A stretch of 64,000 nt of DNA from Todiramphus chloris collaris (lineage: Eukaryota; Chordata; Aves; Coraciiformes; Alcedinidae): assembly GCA_025345505.1 (NCBI GenBank), contig JANVCC010000077.1:4775494-4839493 (forward strand), written 5' to 3'. The first letter of the stretch is position 1; each line of letters starts with the position of its first letter. Shown here one piece after another: positions 25,581-37,196 of the stretch. Both the position numbers and the translations under genes were made by a program. Below the pieces are notes generated by a model. The model was given only the letters and a program-made list of their open reading frames with translations. It was not told where the DNA came from and ran no database searches.

Positions 25581-27617
25581 AAAAATTATTTAATTTGACA
25601 AGGGAGAAAAAAGCTCTACATAGCCAGTGGAAAACCTGCTTTAATAGCCAAAGCATCTACCAACATGAAATGAACACCTAAAAGTCAAAATGTGTGCTGA
25701 TGCTCTTTTTCCAGTACACTTGGTCATCAAACTGGCCAGCATCAATTCGTTCACATTCAGCATTCCCAGGTATTTCAGAGCTGTTTATGAGTGCCCAGAG
25801 ATGTCTGATTGACTAGTGAATGGCAGCCAAGCCAGAGAAACTCTGTTGAGTATGAACTGTCCCTTTCTTCTGCTCAAGACTCCTCATAAGGTAATTAGTC
25901 TTTAAAATGTTCCCTTTCTAAAAACAGAGGGGAGAGCTTTGGGGGACAGTGAATAAACAGGAAGATAGTTTCAGTCATTTCTGTGCAGCATTGATTTGAC
26001 TTTTCATCATCGTTGGTTGCACAGGGGAATGGAGCAGATTTCTGGGTGAGCTGAGCACAGATGAGCTGACAAATGGCCTGTGTACACGTGCTGGCTGGTC
26101 AGCACAGGGACATGTGAGCCAGGGAGCGAGCTGTCAGGGGACTGCTTTGGACAGTTGAGCGCTCCCTTCCCCACAGCTTCTGCAAGGGTTTGGGAAATGA
26201 GCAGAGTTAAGGTGAGTGTGGCCCATGGTGGTGTTAGTAGCATAACCCAAACTGCTGAGTGAGGCAGCTGTCCCACTGCCTTAGTGAGCATCAGGGCTGG
26301 TTCCTCTGGCCAGCAAACAATGGTCCAGGCACATACACTGCAGCTGGTCCTCTGCTGCCAGGCTCATCACATGTGACCTCTCTCCCTCCACAGGTACCTG
26401 GTACATTGCAACAAGTCACAGCCCTCTCCCTTCACAGCCCAACTGGATTACTATGGGGGATAGAGAGGAGAGGTCTCTTTCCCCTTCCTCCCGTAGGTCA
26501 AACACTTCCTGAATGTGCTGCTGCAACCAGAAACCTGGCTTCGTCTTTGCAAATGCTGCTGAGCTAAATGATGCCTCTGAGCCCCCCTGCTCTCTGCTCC
26601 CCATGCCCTGAGTGCTCTGGGGTGGAAATGCAGGAGCAGTTTGAGCTCCAACCACAAGCAGCCTGGTGAGACCTCAGCAAACTCCTGATTATTTACAGAG
26701 GAAACAAGAGGCTTCTTAGGCCTTTATGTGTAAGATGAACTTAAAGTTGTTTACTATACACCTGCTGCTGTGTTTAATGCTGCTTTGAGAGAGTCCTGAT
26801 CTACTGTGAAAATGGAAATGAGCTCTCAGCTCATCACAGCAGCTCCTGCATAGAGTCAGCTCTCCTCCAGCATGGGGACTGAAGGTAGGGCATGGCGAGG
26901 AGTCAGGCTGGCTTCCTGGCGAGGATGGGGAGGACTAGGTGAGGGAGCGATGAAGAGCAGGCTCGGAGTCCTGCCAATGCAGCAGGAGTCAGTCTGGCTG
27001 GGATGGTGCTTGTGCTCCCCAGGAAGATTTTGTCCTGTCAGTGAAGTTTCTTGCAGAAATGTGATAGATTTACCTCGCTGAGGAAACAAATAGATTTGCT
27101 CAAGTCCCTTCTGGCTCTCCCACTCTCAATGGCACTGGAAAAGATTACTTCACTGAGGAGGCCACTAGGTAATTTCAGCCTCTGATGGGTTGTCTGTTGT
27201 CTCTCCCACACTGCATAAATTCCATGGGAGTGTCACATGTCAGGAACCCATATCAGAGGTAGAAAATATACAAAGCTGGTTGAAAATGCTGCTTCTGCCT
27301 GGGCTGGGGTCAAAGTGCATTGCTTCCATCCCACCAGTCTGCTCTGTGACTCATTCCCATGCTGCTTTCTTTACCCCATCAAATGTAGGCTGCTCAGGCT
27401 CATTTTTGAGCCATGTCCCCACCCTCCTTCATCTCTCTCTCCTGCCTAGGATGTCAGCTCCTACCTTCCTTGGCTCACTTGTTAAATCCTTCAACTATCA
27501 ATACTCTCCCAAGTATCAATACACTCCCATGGTGCTACTAATGCTCTACAACTAGTCTAGTGATGCTTACAGCTTCCTTGGGTGTCTCTCTGTCTGCATC
27601 CATCTGTTGTCATTTTG

Positions 27618-27675
27618 TCCTAAATTGCAAGCCTAGTGAGACAGGGGCTTTTTGTCTCTTCTGCACCTGGAAAGC
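27618..27675 (+). repeat. L2/MIR-tail-like relic
   Basis: CCTAAATTGCAAGC..GTGAGACAGGGGCTTTTTGTC matches the pattern 'gattgtaagctc..gggacagggactgtctttttgt' common to old amniote L2/SINE tails. The match is short and uncertain. Confidence 0.3.
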
Positions 27676-27925
27676 CTGAGGACAGAGTATCCCCAGCTGG
27701 ATCCAGGCCCTACATCTGGTAACAGGTGATTTATATTTCATGGCAGCAGAGCTGGTTGGATTCTTGGGGAAGTCTCCTCCCTGCAGTAAAGGCCAAGTCC
27801 TCATTACCTCACAGCAAATTGTCAGACAAGTAAATGAATCCGAATTTTCAGCTTCTAATCAGAGGATTTCCTGAGGGAGGATGGCTCTGGTTTCCCATGG
27901 CCACAGGTTTTAATTTCTTCTTCCT

Positions 27926-28010
27926 AAAAAAAAAAAAAGGGGGAGACAAAAATATTGTCTTAAAGGTGGATGGATTATACAACAGTGACAAAAAAAAAAG
28001 AAGAAAAAAC
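27926..28010. repeat. A-rich simple sequence (two A-runs)
   Basis: Runs of 13 A and 10 A separated by about 50 bp, the second passing into AAGAAGAAAAAA. Confidence 0.8.
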
Positions 28011-28099
28011 TCTCCTGTCTTATTGCTTCCATGCATGTGGAACAAAAAGGGGAACCCATGTGAAAGAGTCTGGGTGAAGAGCGAGGACAGCAGTCCCAC

Positions 28100-28479
28100 A
28101 CCTTTGCTGCCAGAGGGTCAAGGAGTCGCCTGAACTCAGAGCACGAAGCTGAGCTCTGCAGCGAGCGTCTCAGTCCCAGCAGGTGAGAGCGAGCCCAGCA
28201 GAGGGGCCATAGCATTGATCTCCTCTGCTCCCCTTTTCCAGACGCCCAGGCTGCTCCCCGCTAGCAGACACACAGCCACGGGTGCAGCACCCCAACGTTT
28301 CCCTGCTCTTGGCGCTGCGCCGGGCCAGGCCTCCTGCTCATGGGGTGTTTTGGCCAGCCCAGCTCCCCGCAGCCACCCCCTCGGGGCCGTGGTCTCGGGC
28401 TGCCCCTGTGTCCCCGTGGGGAAGGCAGGCTGCTCTCTGCAGAGGTGCCACTGCTAGAAGGGCACTAGTCTGGTTTCAG
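28100..28479. promoter_or_regulatory. Orphan GC/CpG-rich region in the desert
   Basis: About 18 CpGs in 360 bp, roughly half or more of expectation, so a weak CpG island. A good splice donor (CAGCAG|GTGAGAGCG, GT at 28183) follows the first 80 bp. It could be the start of a noncoding transcript. No protein is recognised. Confidence 0.35.
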
Positions 28480-28513
28480 TGTCCTGGTTTTATTTGTGTC
28501 CTGGTTTTATTTG
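28480..28513. repeat. Perfect 2 x 17-bp tandem duplication
   Basis: TGTCCTGGTTTTATTTG occurs twice head to tail without a mismatch. Confidence 0.9.
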
Positions 28514-31500
28514 TTCGTCCAGGGGTTCCACCCTGCACCCCACCCCGACAGTGGTTAGTGTGGTGTTAATTACTAGCTAGCCAGCCAGCCCGGTGGGGTT
28601 GTGTTGGGCTGCATGGTTTACAGGTTAGCCTGGTGCGTGTCCCTCTGCCAGGGCAGGTGAGCTGTGGTTAGTGGGACACAGTGACACAGTGCCCCGAGCA
28701 GCAGCCAGCAGGACTTGGCGTGGCTGCGGGTGCTGAGCCGTGCCAGGGCCGTGCTGGCAAAGCCGGGGTGCGTCCAGAGAGCCTGGCTGAGCGCCGGGTA
28801 TGTGCGGCCCTTGCATGGGCTGCCGCAAGCAGCACCAGCACAGGCTGTTATTTTATAACTCCCTGGGATGTACTTGTCTAAACAAGCCTCAAGGGCATGG
28901 CTTTCCTAAAAGCTTCTAAACAAAACCAATCTGCCCTTGCCAAGACAACCTAACTACGTAACGGCGATGTTTTCGTGGCTAAAGCCTGGGACAGGGGTTC
29001 ATGTGATGTAGGTGCAGTACTGTCCCTGTCACTGCCACCTTCTACGTGACCTCAGGCAAACTTCTTAGCCTCTGCATGTGTCAGTCTCCACATGGGTCTG
29101 GATATGAGGGGGTCAGGAGCTGGGGAGCCTTTGGAGTTCCCAGGGGAGAAGGTGCCTTGTGTACTCAGAAGGTAGCTAGTAGGCATTCCTTGTCTGTTTC
29201 TTGGCTTGCTTTCTTCTTCAAGACACTGGATCTGGCTGCCTGCTGTCATCCAGATGCAGCACTAGATTTCTGTGTGAGCTGTGCATCTCTTTCTCAGGGC
29301 TTGCCAGTCCCCAGCCCTTCCCCTGACCAGGGTACGGGGTGGTTATCACTGAGAGTGACTGGCTTCCCAGCACAGCACAGGGTAACTGCAAAGCTTTCTG
29401 TTCTTTCAAAAGCTAATGTAAAAAATGATGATAAGCTAAATCTAGATCTATGCAGCAATTATGTGGGATTCCAGACCTTGCACCTGTAGCATAATACATA
29501 ACAGAGCCACATAACTACCTCATCTAATGATGAACAGCACACCAACCACATTATGCAGGATAAGCTGAAAGCCATTTTTCAGTCAAAGCTGATGAGCTTG
29601 CAAAGACTTTCTTTGCCCAGCTTTCTCTGACTGCAGGTTTGTCCTCTTCTCCTTGGAATCCTTCCTGTTATTTTTCTACCTTCCTGTCGCAGGATGCAAC
29701 ATTCATTACAATAATAGATCAAACTTTGTGTGGAAAAACTCTGCTTTACAGTTGTCTTCAAGATTTCCCAGTTTTGTTCCTGTTTACTGAGCTGCAGCCC
29801 TGACCTCTCATCTCACCCTGCCAGGTACAACGTTGTAATAACACAGCAAAAACAAACCCAGTGGGCCTGTGTGCATACCCATAATTAGCAGGTAGAGTGT
29901 TTTCACAGGATACTTTGGTGGGCAAAAGATAGACCATGAAGTGTTTAATCTGCCCAGAACTTTTCAATCATTATGTGTCTAGACTTTTACATAACTGAGC
30001 TTTTATATGGAAGGATATAACATGATCTTATTCAGCAAGCTGATGGTGGCTGAGACTAACTGAGGCAAACCTCTGCGTGCCAGGGGAGCCCTCTCGGGCA
30101 GATGTAGGCATTTTATGCAACATGGGTAGTCAGACACTGGGACAGGGTTCTGGAGACGTTGTACAGTTACCATCATTACTTAAAACTTACTTGGAGAAGA
30201 CCCTAAAATGCAAAATTATCCCTGCTTTGAGTGGCGTTTGAGACCTAAACAGATGTCCTAAGGTGTTCTGAGCTGCTGTGAGAGCTCTTGTATAGCATTG
30301 CCAGCAGTTGCAGGGGGAGTCTCTGCAAGAAGCTTTTCCTGGTGGGGACTTGCCACCCTGAGAGTGACCAAGCAGGAGAGAGTAAGCTCAGTGCTGCATG
30401 AGCATGTACACAAGGTATCAGGTGATCATGCAGTTTGCTGAAGCATCCACACAGCTCCTGGGCAGGACTGGGGAGGGAACATTGCTCTGCTGCTTCCCAT
30501 CCCTCCTTGCAGTCATAATTAATACATATTTAGAGGGCTATTTCCAAAAGCATCATAAAACCAAAGTCCTGTTACCTGAAAGTAGACCTGAAGTTCTCAG
30601 TGCTTAAGTTGCATCTAAAACACAAATGTGGGCACCTAGTAATGAAATTCTTCTCACCTAGCATTAATCACCCCCACGTGAGGTGTAAGCTAGTTCTGTA
30701 ATTCCTCTTATAGTTAAAGGAGAGAAGTGCCTATAGAAGTCAGTTCCCTTCATCCCCTTAGCTGCCTCTTGGATGGGATAAATCATTCTCTGAAGGCACC
30801 TTTTTTTAGGGGTTTAGGTAGCTGAGGAAGACCGAATTCCAAATATCAATGAGGAACAGAGCCAAGAGGAATCCCACCCAAATGATGGAGTTTCTCTGGG
30901 AATTCAACCCAATCTTAAAATTTCTGTATCGATTTCTTAAGTTGAAAAAGTCAAGTGTTTTATAAACCCTGACTAGACAGCCTGTTCTGTCTCTCTGCAC
31001 CTCAGTGCTTTTGAAATCTGGTCACAGAGAGTCTCATCAAGTGCTCGAAGTTCTCTGGTGAGATACAGGGGAGGGAGTTTTGAGATGGAAGAGCAACATC
31101 ACTGCAAATCTTTTTGAAGAGGTTTTTGTTGATTGGATTTCTGTGGGGTTTTTGCTTGTTTGCTTCCTGCTACTCTTACGTTATCAGCATGGAAATATTA
31201 AATAATGTGACCAATGTAGCCAGTAAGACTAGACACAAAGATTATATAACGTCTGGTCACGGTAAACATCTCCGTGATTATTTCTTTGATTGCAGTGCAA
31301 ACGTATCCTGTGTAAAATATGTGGGTTACTGGGTAGAGTTATGTCATGACTCAGGATGAGCCAATATCATAAGCAACTGTTAATGAAGGGTGGGATTTTC
31401 ATTAGTTTCTCCGTATTGACCTATTTCAGGTCTTCCCAAAGGTAGCAGCTGAAGAGGGAGGTCCTCAGGAAGGGAAATCTCAGATGATTTATGGTTATTG

Positions 31501-33689
31501 GACACTTGCTTATGTAAGAAGGTGAGGGACACATGTGAGAGGGGCATTTATCAGAGCAGAGGCTGAGCAGCATCTCAAGGATGGGAAGAGTGGTCCTGCA
31601 CACACACAAAATATTCATGCTCTTGCCTCCCTGCATCCCCCATCGCACCAGGCCACGCCACACAGGGATATAGGTGCAAAACAACAACAACAAAACCAGT
31701 CAAGGGTGTTTAGACATAAGCACAGTGTCTCTAGCTCAGGAAACCCTTTGGCCACGGAAGGGGAGAGTGTGCTGGGGAAGCTCCGCTGCCTGTTCAACCT
31801 CACACTTTTCCCTTAGGCATCTGCTGTGGGCAACCACTGGAGACAGGATGCTGGGTTAGAGGGATCTTTGGTATCTCCCAGGGTGGCTGTTTTCGTGTTG
31901 TATTCTGTTAGATAGTCCGAGGCTCCTTCTGTATTAAAAATAAAAACCTTGAACTCTCATATTTCCTTATGGAAAAAAAAATAGTTATCTTGGGATCCTG
32001 CTTATATAACTGGAACAACTTTTGTTCTCCGCCCCACCAAAAGCAAAGCAAAAAGCTTTTATGTTGTATGAGATATTAATGAACAGGGTTTCCTCTGAAC
32101 AGAGGATGTTTGGAGCACTGCTAAAATCTCTGCTCGGGAGAGTTTTGGTCCCTTGCTCTGGGGACAAGTGATCTTACGCAGGCTTTCTGAGCCATTACAA
32201 AACCACATCCCTCTGGTTTTAGTAACAACTTTTATTGACTTATCCTCTGGCTGTACCTGTTTTATGATACTGCGGTTTTAAACAAAAAATAGCACCCAGC
32301 TCTCAAAGGAGGAGAATTAAGAGCCTTTATAACATTTTAAAAGGAAGGATGTTAAATCGTGCTCCCAGTTCCACCTTTCATTTGAAAAGGGAAAGCAGCA
32401 GAGTGGTTTCCAGGAGCTGCAGCCCTGCCCCACTAATGTAAGATGACTTAACCCATCTAAAAAGAAAAAAATAGGCAAAGATGACAGAAACAGACAGGTA
32501 AAAGGTGACTTGCTGACAGCGAGATAAAAATTATACCAAGTCACAAGCAAATTTGGGAACAAAGCAATGGTCTCCTGACAGGCAGTCCACCCTCTCTGCA
32601 AAATTATTCATCAGGTAACAATTATTCTAGTGAGTCATTGCCTTGTAAGAAATTTTGGAAAGCTTACAGCAGTGATGGAGTGACTGACTAAATTTTGAGC
32701 TTGCCTGCTCAGTCCTGGGAAAGCCCCACACAAAGGAGAGAATCAATACCTGAACAGCTGAAATGCCCTGCAAGCAAGCAGAGAGCATGAGACGTGGACA
32801 GTGTGCTGGTTCTGTGGTGGGTTTTTTATAGTCTAAGAGATTTTCAAGAGTTCCTCTGAAACTGAGAAGCAGAAGTGGTTTGGATTTTCTTATGTTGAAG
32901 CCTTCCTGTATATAGTGTAATTTAGGATGTAATTAAGGGATTCTTTTAGAGAATATACCAAAAAGAACCTAAAACCAACCAGCCTCTGGTGTGTCTAATG
33001 CTGGAACCCCAGACAATGCTGCAGATGAAATAGGAGCTTTTCATCTGTACAGTTTCACTGCTGTACATACTTATTTCTGGTAGGTAGCTGCCTGGTTTTC
33101 CAGCGTGGCTCACATACTGCTGGTGTGAAGAGGAGCTGGCAGGGGCATGTAGGACACATTTTTGTCCATCTGCTTTGGCATGTGGGCTTAAAAGGAGATC
33201 GGTTCACTCTACTCCACTCTGCAGGGGATGGCTCTGTATTTTTGCTGAGCTGGGGCTGGGGGGAAGCAGATAGCTGTTAAATCTGTGCAGCTGCAAAACT
33301 GCCCCCTGAGGCATCTGTCCTCTGTATCAGCAGCCTCCTGGGTGGGAAGGATGGCTCCGTGTGTAGCACAGGGCTGGCTGGGGTGGTGGGAGGGCAGATC
33401 ACCTGGCTGAGCATGTTCTGCAAGAGGTAGATGTTAACCAAGGTTTACTGAAGGGTGAACTAGAGCTATTCTGAGTACCCTGGGAATCCCAAGCCCCAGC
33501 TTGGGAAGGATGCTGGATCCATCCTGCACAGGCATTACAAACTACCATTAGCTTTATCATCCCAAAATTCTTTACTGTAGTATGCAAAGTTGAGATGGCA
33601 ATAGCCCAGAATATTTTCCACATTCATATCTAACTACTACGCCTTCCCTTTGGATTCTCCACTGCTGCGTATAGACTCCTGTTGAGCAT
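28514..33689. other. Intergenic, no gene seen outside the MIR relic
   Basis: GC-rich to about 28830, then ordinary. Open frames such as 29046-29489 overlap the MIR relic and are not coding. No other element was recognised through the 30-33 kb stretch. Confidence 0.55.
29028..29092 (+). repeat. MIR-like (CORE-SINE) relic
   Basis: CACTGCCACCTTCTACGTGA then CCTCAGGCAAACTTCTTAGC then CTCTGCATGTGTCAGT follow the MIR consensus (tgccactta..gtgaccttgggcaagtcacttaacctctctgtgcctcagt) in order. Confidence 0.55.
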
Positions 33690-33780
33690 CTTAGGTTATA
33701 AATGCCTTGAGACAGAAATGGTCTTTTGGGTCTGTATTTACCCAGTATCTGGCTTCCTGCCAGTCTGGCAGAGGCTGTAG
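33690..33780 (+). repeat. L2/MIR-tail-like relic
   Basis: TTATAAATGCCTTGAGACAG, AATGGTCTTTTGGGTCTGTA and TTTACCCAGTATCTGGC follow the old amniote tail pattern (ccttgagggcagggactgtcttttt..ctgtatttgtacagcacctggc). Diverged. Confidence 0.35.
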
Positions 33781-36700
33781 TCCCTTAGTACTTCCACATG
33801 ACAGAGGAAGAGTAATCATAACAATCCTCAGGCTCTTGCATTTCTAGGTGATGAATCCTTCCCACACCTCTGCGGTACCAGTGCGTGCAGGAGATCCGTT
33901 GGCAGAGGGTGACCTTATGGTGCCCCAACACAAAAAGTCCACAGACATTTTTTGTGCACACGCATTGGGTATGATGTGTCACTTTGGAAGTGCAGTAAAC
34001 TGTTTCCTATGCTATGCTCCAGCTTTCTACAAGAAGCACTTTACCAGTGCAGACTGGTTTGTGCTCTGAGCACTGCTGGACCATTTGTACAGATGGAGAA
34101 ACCAAAAGGTAGGTTGGGGAGAAGATTATAACCAGCAAGTGTGAGAGGGAAAAAACATTCACTGTCCTGACCTTTGTGCTCCATTCAGATCATGCTGGCT
34201 GCCCTGCAGCTCCCCACCATGGTGTCTAAGTCCTGGAAGCCTCCCAGGTATAGTTTTTCAAGCTGCCTTGAGCCAGGTGTACCGTAGCCTGTACCTGCTG
34301 CTGCAAGCAGGCTGGGTAACAGGATGTTCCTTCCTGGAGGTGTCAGGATTGACTCCCCTGCAGCTGCATTGCCCACGCTGATAAGACACCACTCTCCATG
34401 CTGGCAGCAGAGGTGTCAATGGTGAATTTGAGGAGTCAAGGAATAAGAGAGGAGGTATATTGTTGGAAAGGCCTATCACATGGACTGACTTTCTTGTAGG
34501 AGGGAGTCCTTGATGTGGATGTTGCAGAAGAGCCAGGTCTGGTTTGTGTTGCTTGAGTCATGAGGATTCAGTGCTTGCAGGAATAAACGTGCAGCTAGTA
34601 GTGTGAGTGGGTGGGAGAGAAAAAATATTTGGGGTTGGTGTCTTCTACCTCCTGCTCTGGCCCAGCCCCATCACCTCCCCCCACCGTTCCTCCCAACCAC
34701 AGCAAAGGCTGCTCGGCTGCTGCTAAGGGGGGAGCAGTTGAAGGCTTTACCTCAACACATTGCTCATGTGCAAATTAAGCAGCAACATAAACAGGGAGGT
34801 GGCAGTAAATGTGCTTTATCTGCTGAGACAAAGTCCCACCAAATGGAGTGGGAGCCTTGAGTCAGCTGTCTGGCAACTCTTGCTGAGGGACTCAGCCTGG
34901 AATGTGCAACTTGCTAGTTTGGGTTAATGGAGTCGGTATAATATCAGGTTTAATGCCTGGTTATGGTCCTCCCATTCACTATTTCCTACACTTCCTTCTG
35001 GGGTGTGTCTGGACCAAGACAAGCAGCTCTGACCACTGTAAGGACTAAGCTGGCTAAAGAGGGATGTTGATGTATGAAGCCTTTGGGCATCTTGCAGGTC
35101 CTGAGAGAGGCTCAATTCCCCTTTTTTTTTTTTTTGCTCTAGTTCATCTACATCCACTTCTCTCTTCTAGGATCTGAGGATTTCTGTAGCACGGGGAGCA
35201 GGGCCCATCGGAGGGAAGTCACCAAGCATTGTGTTACAGCATGTGGTGTGGGTAGGAGCTGCCACCAAACCAGTGCAGCTGCAGTAGCTCCCTGTCCACC
35301 CTGAGAGGAGCGGCTCCTATCTTTGTGTAAGGATGTGGGTGTCACTGGGAAATCATAGGTCATCCCCTATTTTAGGAGGTGGAGGCTTGAATGGAGGAAG
35401 GAGAAGCTTACAGCAAACACCTGACTCTGCCTGCATTTAATTATCTCATGTGTCAATGCACAACTATCAATTCTGCCAACCTCAAACATGCAAAAATTCT
35501 GAGTCAACCCACTTCCCCCTGTCCCCCAGTGTGGGGTTTCTACGCAAAGAGAATACACTGGGGTTCTTCTTTCCTTCTTATGTCAAAGCCTTCAGGGAAC
35601 GTGGTTTGCATTCACCTTTAAGCAAAGCAGCTGCCCTGAGGTAACCTGTAGGACCACAGGAGCTGTGTTTGGAGAGCACCTCCCAAGCGAAGCAAAAACT
35701 CTGAATTGAGCCCTGCCAGATGGGTTACTGGGATTTTGTCATTAAATACAGTGTCCCAGAATCCTGCAGAAACAAGAGGACTAGGGATAAAGCACTGCAT
35801 ACAAGTGGAGATGTGATGATGAGAATGTTGGGTACTCGAGTTCAGTATGGCTCTGAACAACTCACTGGTAAGGCTACAGCCTGATCCACTTCGTGGTCTG
35901 GCCCCTGCTTCCCTGAGGAGGATGGATGAGATAATGTCTATGGGTGCCATGACAAGGAGGCATCTGGATGTGGATGTGTTCAGTTTTTTTCTAAGCAAGC
36001 ATTCCTAGCACTTAGGAATGGCTGGTCCTGGTCAGAAACTTGTCTCAAATGATCCGAGGACTCCTTTGACAAATGACCAGCAGAAGTTTACTGTAGTGTG
36101 GAGTAATTCTCTGTAAAGCCATCACCTTCACAGAAAGCACCTTAAATGTTTAAATCAGATGTCTTGTCCTTTACAGGCATCGCAGACAGACAAGTCTTTG
36201 ACGAGAAGTTATAGTGTGTAAAATGCCCCATGGTCCAGGTGGCAGAGGGACTTGGGTTTGCCCTGGAGTGTTGTCATGGACTCTGAGGGTTTCCAGCCAT
36301 ACTCCACTGGGGGGAATTTCTCTTACAGATTTTTTGTACGTATAACTTTTTTTTAAATTTCCTTTTGCTGGTTTAGTGAAATTCTACTTTTGCTCACACA
36401 AGTATTATCTGATGTGGCTCCACTGCACTTAATATTTGCTCTTTGGGACTTTAAAAATAAACATTGCGTTACTTTATATCAACTCCTGGTTTAACAATGT
36501 GTTCTATCTGCAAATTCCAGGTTAGTTTGAATTTTGCAGATGACACTAAAGCCATATTGCTGGTGATTTCAGAAAGAGCCTTGAGCAGTTGGAAGAGCCT
36601 TGAGAATGAGAGGGAACCTGTCAAGATACAGTCTTTGTGCTCAGTGCTTTTATGGCTCTGCTTTGTGTTAACCTGTCTGCACTTGGTCTTCAAGCCTCTC

Positions 36701-36784
36701 TACTTCCCACACCCTTTCATTGTGGGATTGCTCATAATGCTGACAGATCAATAGCGCCTTTGTGCCCTTCACAGACTCGCACAG
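33781..36784. other. Intergenic, no gene seen
   Basis: A T-run of 14 lies at 35122-35135. A short MIR-like piece in reverse may lie at about 34080-34115 (CCATTTGTACAGATGGAGAAACC). Frames are short. Confidence 0.55.
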
Positions 36785-36915
36785 AGTCACAGAATGGTAG
36801 GGGCTGGAAGGGAACCGTGGAGATCGACTAGTCCAACCCCCTGCTAGAGCAAGTTGCACAGGATCACGTCCAGGAGGGGTTTTAATGTCTCCAGAGAAGG
36901 AGATACTCCACCTTC
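36785..36915 (-). mobile_element. CR1 LINE 3' fragment, minus orientation
   Basis: AGTCACAGAATGGTAGGGGC, CTGGAAGGGAACCGTGGAGA, CTAGTCCAACCCCCTGCTAG, CACAGGATCACGTCCAGGAG and ATGTCTCCAGAGAAGGAGA match the reversed CR1 tail. Similarity ends near 36915. Confidence 0.9.
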
Positions 36916-37150
36916 CCCAGATGTTCCTCTTTATTTTAACGCCAGCTAAAATGTTTTAAACAAAGCACAGAGACTCAGCCCACTTGTACCGGTTGGGTAG
37001 GTGCTATGAATTAGTTGGCAGGTTTTAATCCAGTAAAGCCTAGTTAACACTGTCCTTGTGCAGTAAGCTGATTATGATAAATAGGCATGCTGTGTCTTAG
37101 CAGACGCCTGAAATCAAATCAACCAAATGCAGTTAGACTGGCCAGGCAAC

Positions 37151-37196
37151 TCTTTTTTTTTTTCTTCTTTTTTTTTTTTTTTTTCTTTCCCTTTTA
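37151..37196. repeat. Poly-T / pyrimidine tract
   Basis: About 45 bp of T with a few C, including runs of 11 and 17 T. Confidence 0.9.

Larger units (their letters stand above)
24091..28099. other. Intergenic, no gene seen; simple tracts and an old L2/MIR-like tail
   Basis: Holds a T/G-rich tract (25515-25580), an L2/MIR-tail-like stretch (27618-27675), and A-runs of 13 (27926-27938) and 10 (27990-27999). A tandem pair of TATCAATAC..CTCCCA units lies at about 27497-27531. No gene. Confidence 0.55.

Noticed and set aside
34080-34115. MIR-like fragment (CCATTTGTACAGATGGAGAAACC)
   Set aside because: Too short to separate from chance. It is mentioned in the block description but not called.
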